The position numbers and the translations under genes were made by a program. The notes below the pieces were generated by a model. It was not told where the DNA came from and made no database searches. It was given only the letters and a program-made list of their open reading frames with translations. Below, one piece after another: positions 36,478 through 41,703 of a stretch of DNA of 41,703 nucleotides. Position 1 is the first letter of the stretch. Each line of letters opens with the position of its first letter. Source of the stretch: Curvibacter sp. (lineage in GTDB: Bacteria; Pseudomonadota; Gammaproteobacteria; Burkholderiales; Burkholderiaceae_C); contig JAFAMV010000237.1 in the NCBI GenBank assembly GCA_019233055.1, forward strand, positions 1 through 41,703, in the 5' to 3' direction.

Positions 36478-37652
36478 CAGATTTTCACGTCGAGGACGAT
36501 TTCGGTGAAAGAGGGTTCGTCGTCGGGCTGGGCCTGGGCCTTGGCGGCGGCTTCGGCCGCCTTGCTGGCCTGGTCGAAATCGTTTTGCATGCGCCACATG
36601 AGGTTGGTCGGCGAATCGGCGTAGAGCATGCCTTCCTTGCGGTCGATGAGGCCGGCGTGGATGAGCCGGGCCAGGTCTTCCTCGAAGGTCTGCGAGCCTT
36701 CGGCCATGGACTTCTCCATGGCCTCCTGGATGGCGTTGAAATCGCCTTTCTCGACCAGGTCGGCCACCAGCTTGGTGTTGCGCAGCAGCTCGCAGGCCGG
36801 GATGCGCCCGCCCTGGGTGCAGCGCAGCAGCCGTTGCGACACCACCGCCTTGAGGGCGGAACTGAGATCGACCAGCAGGGTCTGGCGGACCTCGACGGGG
36901 TAGAAGCTGAGAATGCGGTTGAGCGCCTGGTAGCTGTTGTTGGCGTGCATGGTGGCCAGCACCAGGTGGCCCGACTGGGCATAGGCCAGGGCGGCCGACA
37001 TGGTCTCGCGGTCGCGGATCTCGCCGATCAGGATCACGTCGGGGGCCTGCCGCAGCGCATTCTTGAGCGCCACCTGCAGCGATTGGGTGTCGGTGCCGAC
37101 CTCGCGCTGGTTGATCACCGACTTCTTGTTCTTGAACAGGAATTCGATCGGCTCCTCGATGGTCAGGATGTGGCCGGTGCTGGTCTCGTTGCGGTTGTCG
37201 ATCATCGAGGCCAGCGTGGTGCTCTTGCCCGAACCGGTGGCGCCGACCACCAGCAGCAGGCCGCGCTTTTCCATGATCAGCTCGCTGAGGATCGAGGGCA
37301 GGTTCAGGGTCTCCAGCTTGGGGATCTCGTGGTTGATGTAGCGGACCACCACGGCGACGCTGCCGCGCTGGCGCATCGCGCTGACCCGGAAGCGTCCGAT
37401 GCCCTTGAGCGCATAGCCCACGTTGAGCTCGCCGGTCTCGGCGAGTTCTTCCATCTGGTGGCCCGGCAGGATCTCGGCGAGCAGACTGCGCGGCGCATCG
37501 AAGGGCATGATCTGGTTGTTCACCGGAATGCACTGGCCGTTGATGCGCAGCAGGGCCGGGGCGTTGGCCGACAGGTAGAGGTCGGAGGCATCCTTCTCGC
37601 TCATCAGGCGGAGAATGCGCTCCATCATGCTCATGTTCATGTTGGCGCTCAT
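36477..37652 (-). CDS. pilU: Type IV pilus retraction ATPase PilU
   Basis: This 391-residue hexameric ATPase has an N-terminal PAS-like domain (1-110), Walker [10 protein letters not shown] (137-145), an Asp box (TIEEPIEF), Walker B ([14 protein letters not shown]) and the His box ([10 protein letters not shown]). The GEIRDRETM form and the longer C-terminal tail point to PilU rather than PilT (GEMRDLET). PilU assists PilT in pulling back type IV pili at the inner membrane. The ATG at 37652 starts the [14 protein letters not shown] segment; the frame upstream is extension only. The gene sits between dapC and dapE with no other pil gene in the window. Confidence 0.94.
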   Translation of the reverse strand: MSANMNMSMMERILRLMSEKDASDLYLSANAPALLRINGQCIPVNNQIMPFDAPRSLLAEILPGHQMEELAETGELNVGYALKGIGRFRVSAMRQRGSVAVVVRYINHEIPKLETLNLPSILSELIMEKRGLLLVVGATGSGKSTTLASMIDNRNETSTGHILTIEEPIEFLFKNKKSVINQREVGTDTQSLQVALKNALRQAPDVILIGEIRDRETMSAALAYAQSGHLVLATMHANNSYQALNRILSFYPVEVRQTLLVDLSSALKAVVSQRLLRCTQGGRIPACELLRNTKLVADLVEKGDFNAIQEAMEKSMAEGSQTFEEDLARLIHAGLIDRKEGMLYADSPTNLMWRMQNDFDQASKAAEAAAKAQAQPDDEPSFTEIVLDVKI

Positions 37653-37741
37653 GGAACAAACCTTTGTCAGTGGTGCAAGCAGGAGCCTGGGGTGATGGAC
37701 CGGGGCCGGCCCTTTCAGGTGATCTCGAGGGCGGCCATGGT

Positions 37742-38953
37742 TCAGCCGCCCGGGCTGCGGGACTGGACGAACTGGACGATGCGCAGGGCCGCCTCGACGC
37801 ACTCGGCGGCATCGGCCACCAGGGCCATGCGGATGCGCTGGGCGCCGGGGTTGACGCCTCCGATCTCGCGGGCGAGGTAGCTGCCGGGCAGCACGGTCAC
37901 GTTGTAGTGGGTCAGCAGTTCGCGGGCGAATTCGGTGTCGCTCAGGCCCAGGGCATCCGGCACCCTGGCCCAGAGGTAGAAGCTGGCGTCGGGCAGGCCG
38001 ACTTCGAGCACGCCGGCCAGGATGGGCGTGACCTGGGCGAACTTCTTGCGGTAGAGCACGCGGTTCTCGGTGACGTGGGTCTCGTCGTTCCAGGCCGCGA
38101 TGCTGGCCGCCTGCACCACCGGGCTCATGGCGCTGCCGTGGTAGGTGCGGTAGAGCAGGAACTGCTTGATGATGGCCGCATCGCCGGCGACGAAGCCGCT
38201 GCGCAGGCCGGGCACATTGCTGCGCTTGGACAGGCTGGTGAAGGCCACCAGGTTTCGAAAATCATGGCGCCCCAGTTTCTGGGCCGCCTCCAGCCCACCG
38301 AGCGGGGGCTCGTCGCGGAAGTAGATTTCGCTGTAGCACTCGTCCGAGGCGATGATGAAGCCGTGGCGGTCGCTCAGTTCGAAGAGCTTTTCCCATTCGG
38401 ACAGCGGCATCACCGCGCCGGTGGGGTTGCCCGGAGAACACACGAAGATCAGTTGGGTGCGCGCCCAGATGTCGGCCGGCACGCTGTCCCAGTCGACCGC
38501 GAAGTTGCGGGCCGGGTCGCTGGGGGCGTAGAAGGGATCGGCGCCGGCCAGCAGGGCCGCGCCTTCGTAGATCTGGTAGAAGGGATTGGGGCAGACCACG
38601 GCCGGGGTGGGCCAGCGCGGATCGATCACCGTCTGGGCGAAGGCGAACAGGGCTTCGCGCGACCCGTTCACCGGCAGGATCTGGGTGGCCGGGTTCAGCG
38701 TGAGGCCGTAGCGGCGCTCGACCCAATCGGCCATGGCTTCACGCAGTCGGGGCTCGCCTGCGGTGGCCGGGTAGGCGGCCAGGCCCTCGAGGTGGCTGCA
38801 CAGGGCGGTCTTGATGAATTCGGGGGTGGCGTGCTTGGGCTCGCCGATGCCCAGGCTGATCGGGCTGTAGGCCGGGTTCGGCGTGACACCGGCGAACAGC
38901 TGTCGCAGGCGCTCGAAGGGGTAGGGCTGCAGTTTGGAGAGCAGGGGGTTCAT
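37742..38953 (-). CDS. dapC: Succinyldiaminopimelate transaminase
   Basis: This is a 403-residue PLP aminotransferase of class I/II. Visible elements include the [10 protein letters not shown] opening, AYPATAGEP, the SPGNPTGAV loop, SDECYSEIY and the Schiff-base lysine K243 in [16 protein letters not shown]. The set matches DapC of betaproteobacteria. It makes N-succinyl-LL-diaminopimelate, using glutamate as amino donor, the step just before DapE. It lies 89 bases upstream of pilU on the same strand. dapD, which often accompanies dapC, is not in the window. Confidence 0.94.
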   Translation of the reverse strand: MNPLLSKLQPYPFERLRQLFAGVTPNPAYSPISLGIGEPKHATPEFIKTALCSHLEGLAAYPATAGEPRLREAMADWVERRYGLTLNPATQILPVNGSREALFAFAQTVIDPRWPTPAVVCPNPFYQIYEGAALLAGADPFYAPSDPARNFAVDWDSVPADIWARTQLIFVCSPGNPTGAVMPLSEWEKLFELSDRHGFIIASDECYSEIYFRDEPPLGGLEAAQKLGRHDFRNLVAFTSLSKRSNVPGLRSGFVAGDAAIIKQFLLYRTYHGSAMSPVVQAASIAAWNDETHVTENRVLYRKKFAQVTPILAGVLEVGLPDASFYLWARVPDALGLSDTEFARELLTHYNVTVLPGSYLAREIGGVNPGAQRIRMALVADAAECVEAALRIVQFVQSRSPGG

Positions 38954-39023
38954 GGGCCAGCATTATCCGGGAGCCGGCGCCGGAATTGCCAGAGCAGGGG
39001 GAAGTTCGCCCCGGCGCGAGACC

Positions 39024-41312
39024 CTAGGCGCCTCCGCCGAGGTGGGCGGCCCAGGCCCCGCGCGGGGGCTGCCGGTCCGGCGGCATCCTGACCACCTCGA
39101 TCAATTCGAGGCACAGCAGATCGGGGTGCAGCTCCAACAGGCGCTGGCGCTGGCGCTCGCCCAGCGGCGCCTCGGCCACGGTCTGCAGGCCCTCCTGCCG
39201 GCAGAGACCGATCAGCGTCGACCGCAGGGCCAGGGCCGGCCCCTGATCGAGTGGCGCTTCGCCCAGCAAGGGGTGCAGATGCACCTGGCGCAGCGGCAGG
39301 CCGGCCAGGTCCAACACGTTCGGGTAGCCCAGGCCGAAGCCATGCAGCGAAACAGCGTGTCCGGCTTCGGCCAAGGCCAGAAGCCCTGTGCGGAAGCGCT
39401 GGATGCCCCGGGCGTCCGGGCGTGCCGTCAGGGTGGGGAGCACCACATTCAGGGGGAGTCCGTGGAGTTCACTGCCGGGCCAATCCCCAGGCAGACCGTG
39501 GTCGGCCTCCAGCCGGCTGTGCAGCACCACCGACAGGGCGGCGGCGCTGCCGTGCGGGGGCTGCGTCTGGCCGCTCAGCCAGCGGCCCAGTTGTTGCAGG
39601 GTCCAATGGTCCAGCCAGCGGGCCCAGCCTGTGAGCTGTTGGGGCGGAACGCCCTCGGTGGGCAGGTGGCTGCCCTGGATCGGGTGTCTCCAACGGGCGC
39701 CGGCGCACAATCCCCATGACCGGCCCTGCGCGTCGACCAGGCGATGGATCTGCAGTTGCAGCTCATTGCGTTCGCGTTCCTGCAGCCACTCGCGCTCCAG
39801 CATTTCGCATTGCCGGGCCTGGGCGATCTGCCGGGGCCGGAACCAGGTCAGGCGCTCTTCGGCGTCCTGGAGGGCCTCGGACAGGGCGCCTTCTGCGCGT
39901 TGCAGCACCGCGTCGACGCTGTCGTTGAGGGATTCGGGAAGCAGGGTGGCCCCTTGGCGGATCGCTGTGCGCACGGGCTGCAGCTCGCTGCCCAGGAGCA
40001 GGGCGGCACCGAGCGTGCTGCGCAGGGTCCGGGCCAGGGCCTCGCCTGCGGCCCTGGGCGGGGCCTGCTGCGGTGCCGAGCCGGGCAGCAGCACCACAAA
40101 GCGGGCGCCGCAGAGCCGATAGGCCTGCGCGTGGACCGGAATGGCCTCGCGCAGCCGCTGGGCCTGCTGGCGCAGGAGTTCATCGCCCAGGGCCGGGCCG
40201 TGGCCCTGGTTGATCTGGGGCAGGCCCAACAGCTTGAGGATCACCAGGGTCTGCGGTGGTTCACCGGCACCGAGCGCTTCATCGAGCCGGTCCCGCAGGG
40301 CCGCCCGGTTGGGCAGGTGGGTCAGGGCGTCAAAGTAGGCCAGGCGGTCGATCTGTTCGGCGGCCCAGCGGCGTTCGCTGATGTCGCGCTTGAGTTCGAA
40401 CCAGTCCATGATGCGCCCGTCGTCGTCGCGCAAGGGCAGGATCTCGATCGATTCGAAGAGCCGGCGTCCTTGCGGCCGGCCCAGGACCTGCTCACCCCGC
40501 CAGGGCTCGCCATGGCGCATGGCGGCTTCGATGGCCTGGTGCTGTTCGGGCCGCAGGCCCTGGGTCGAGACCTCGGCCGAGTGCCGGCCCGTGACACTGG
40601 CCCGGCTGCGTCCGGCGCTGTGCTCGAAGGCCGGGTTGACATAGCTGATGCGGCGTTCCGAATCGGTGATGACCACGCTGTTGGGGCTCTGTTCGACCAG
40701 GCGCTGGAGCTTGCGCAACTGCTGCTGCTGTTCGCGGCGCAGGGTGTCGCCGGCCTGCACCAGCCGGACCTGGCCCAGGTGGCTGGTGCGCATCAGCAGC
40801 GCGACCGACACTGCGAACACCGCGTTGCCGACGACATAGGTCATCAGGAACGCCGGCGTCTGGCTGCGCGGCACGGGCAGCGCTTGCTGGGTCTCCAGAT
40901 AGAGCATGCCGAGCAGGAACACGCAGCTGAGGCAGGCCATCCAGACCGTCGCCCCTGTTCCGAGCAGCCAGGCGAACAGGGCGATCTGGATCGGGAAGCT
41001 CAGCGCCTGCGGGGCATGCAGGCCGCCGTTGTGGTAGACGATCTCGAGCGTCAGCAGCCACGCGCCCCACAGCAGGATGCGGGCCGCCATGCGGGTGCGG
41101 TGCCGCCAGCACAGCAGCAGCGCGGTGACGGACAGGGCGATGAAGCCAAGCCGGGACACCAGCACCTGCGCGGAGGCGGAGGACTGCGCCAGGACGAGCG
41201 CGATGGTGAGCACCGAGATGCCGCTCAGCAGCCAGGCCACCAGGCGGGTCATGAGCGTGTAGGCCGCCGGATTCTCCACCGTGGCCTGCTTCGAAGGCGG
41301 ATCTGCTCGCAT
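39024..41312 (-). CDS. Membrane sensor with PAS and degenerate GGDEF and EAL domains
   Basis: This 762-residue protein has about six N-terminal membrane helices (20-185), a PAS domain (about 205-320), a GGDEF-like domain (about 325-480) and an EAL-like domain (about 500-750). The GGDEF motif is replaced by CGARF (in LCGARFVVLL). In the EAL part, the EAL-R-W segment is AGARWRHP, the DDFG-type motif is HGFGLGYPN, and the AEGVE equivalent reads AEAPLGE. Most catalytic acids are missing, so neither synthesis nor breakdown of c-di-GMP is expected. It may instead bind the nucleotide or a partner, or act as a scaffold. The ATG at 41312 follows a GGGAAAG; an ATG at 41339 is possible. Confidence 0.87.
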   Translation of the reverse strand: MRADPPSKQATVENPAAYTLMTRLVAWLLSGISVLTIALVLAQSSASAQVLVSRLGFIALSVTALLLCWRHRTRMAARILLWGAWLLTLEIVYHNGGLHAPQALSFPIQIALFAWLLGTGATVWMACLSCVFLLGMLYLETQQALPVPRSQTPAFLMTYVVGNAVFAVSVALLMRTSHLGQVRLVQAGDTLRREQQQQLRKLQRLVEQSPNSVVITDSERRISYVNPAFEHSAGRSRASVTGRHSAEVSTQGLRPEQHQAIEAAMRHGEPWRGEQVLGRPQGRRLFESIEILPLRDDDGRIMDWFELKRDISERRWAAEQIDRLAYFDALTHLPNRAALRDRLDEALGAGEPPQTLVILKLLGLPQINQGHGPALGDELLRQQAQRLREAIPVHAQAYRLCGARFVVLLPGSAPQQAPPRAAGEALARTLRSTLGAALLLGSELQPVRTAIRQGATLLPESLNDSVDAVLQRAEGALSEALQDAEERLTWFRPRQIAQARQCEMLEREWLQERERNELQLQIHRLVDAQGRSWGLCAGARWRHPIQGSHLPTEGVPPQQLTGWARWLDHWTLQQLGRWLSGQTQPPHGSAAALSVVLHSRLEADHGLPGDWPGSELHGLPLNVVLPTLTARPDARGIQRFRTGLLALAEAGHAVSLHGFGLGYPNVLDLAGLPLRQVHLHPLLGEAPLDQGPALALRSTLIGLCRQEGLQTVAEAPLGERQRQRLLELHPDLLCLELIEVVRMPPDRQPPRGAWAAHLGGGA

Positions 41313-41431
41313 GGCACTTTCCCAAAGGAAAAAGGCCACTTTAGGGATCGACCGGCGGCACCCGGCGGCGTATTGTTCAACGCCGTATCGTTGCCGCCGG
41401 CGGGGACGGCGGTGTCAGTCCCCTGTGCCGT

Positions 41432-41703
41432 TCAGGCGGCCGGTGCCGGCAGGGCGGCCGTCCGCCCAGGCTGGCGTGCCGACGGGGCCCGCAGCTGGAA
41501 CACGGCGACCACCTGCACCAGGCCCTGGGCCTGGATCTGCAGGCTGTCGGCGGCGGCGGCCATCTCTTCGACCAGGGCGGCATTTTGCTGGGTGCCCTGG
41601 TCCATCAGCGACACGGCATCGCTGACCTGGGTCACCCCCAGGGTCTGCTCGGCGCTGGCGGTGGTGATCTCGCCCATGATCTGGCTGACGCGGCGGATGG
41701 CTT
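41432..41703 (-). CDS. Methyl-accepting chemotaxis protein, C-terminal part (5' end beyond window)
   Basis: The visible 90 residues are the end of a chemoreceptor signalling domain: IMGEITTASAEQTLGVTQVS, then a [13 protein letters not shown] segment and a short tail. The frame is open to the right edge of the window, so the start lies outside. The end matches that of the chemoreceptor at 32739-34283 in style, and there is again no CheR pentapeptide. It lies about 120 bases upstream of the PAS-domain gene on the same strand. Confidence 0.93.
   Translation of the reverse strand, partial: AIRRVSQIMGEITTASAEQTLGVTQVSDAVSLMDQGTQQNAALVEEMAAAADSLQIQAQGLVQVVAVFQLRAPSARQPGRTAALPAPAA

Overview
The window is about 41.7 kb of GC-rich DNA, and the gene content points to a betaproteobacterium of the order Burkholderiales. 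The reasons are an exosortase-H type (IPTL-CTERM and midcut) protein pair, a dapC-pilU-dapE-prmB cluster, a Burkholderiales-style Orn/Lys/Arg decarboxylase and Yej-type peptide ABC genes. This placement is inferred from family knowledge; there is no rRNA to anchor it.

Region 1 (1-7511) is an aromatic-catabolism module. A leftward operon runs outer-membrane channel (MetA-of-phenol-degradation type), alpha/beta C-C hydrolase, BphC-like extradiol (VOC) dioxygenase, Rieske [2Fe-2S] ferredoxin, FAD monooxygenase, MFS transporter, cyclase-family hydrolase (cut by the window edge). Gaps are tiny and several starts overlap the previous stop (ATGA or GTGA). A divergent LysR regulator lies next to an intergenic region carrying nested inverted repeats. 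The likely logic is uptake, hydroxylation, ring cleavage and hydrolysis of one aromatic or heteroaromatic compound that I cannot name.

Region 2 (7512-9568) is a graveyard: the last ~50 codons of a fumarylacetoacetase, a Tn3-family transposase C-terminus, an IS5 N-terminus, an IS110 N-terminus and a possible Tn3-type terminal repeat. It abuts the 3' end of a tRNA-Ser(GGA) gene (9569-9658, minus strand). Everything to the left may therefore be an old genomic island that entered at the tRNA, with the chromosomal backbone starting to its right.

Region 3 (9752-20678) holds envelope and signalling genes: a cupin; a midcut-by-XrtH-like protein; a TraX-like membrane protein; a GH104 (lambda R-type) lysozyme translationally coupled to a secreted protein of unknown family; a large IPTL-CTERM-type surface protein; a DUF486 membrane protein; a diiron ODP-like metallo-beta-lactamase-fold protein coupled to a GGDEF-EAL enzyme behind a good FNR/Anr-like box; and an SPFH/NfeD pair.

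Region 4 (20849-30556) has a PLP amino-acid decarboxylase, a complete yejABEF peptide/microcin-type ABC importer, a membrane acyltransferase behind a perfect hairpin, and a small DUF697-like membrane protein.

Region 5 (30613-41703) is a mostly leftward backbone: ABC-F protein YheS, a chemoreceptor, prmB, dapE and pilU overlapping one another, dapC, a membrane/PAS protein with degenerate GGDEF and EAL domains, and the C-terminus of a second chemoreceptor.

The most interesting candidates are the O2-linked c-di-GMP module (ODP + GGDEF-EAL + FNR box), the lysozyme/secreted-partner pair that looks like an effector-immunity arrangement, the XrtH substrate pair, and the unassigned catabolic operon. 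High GC produces very long antisense open frames over most real genes; these were left out.
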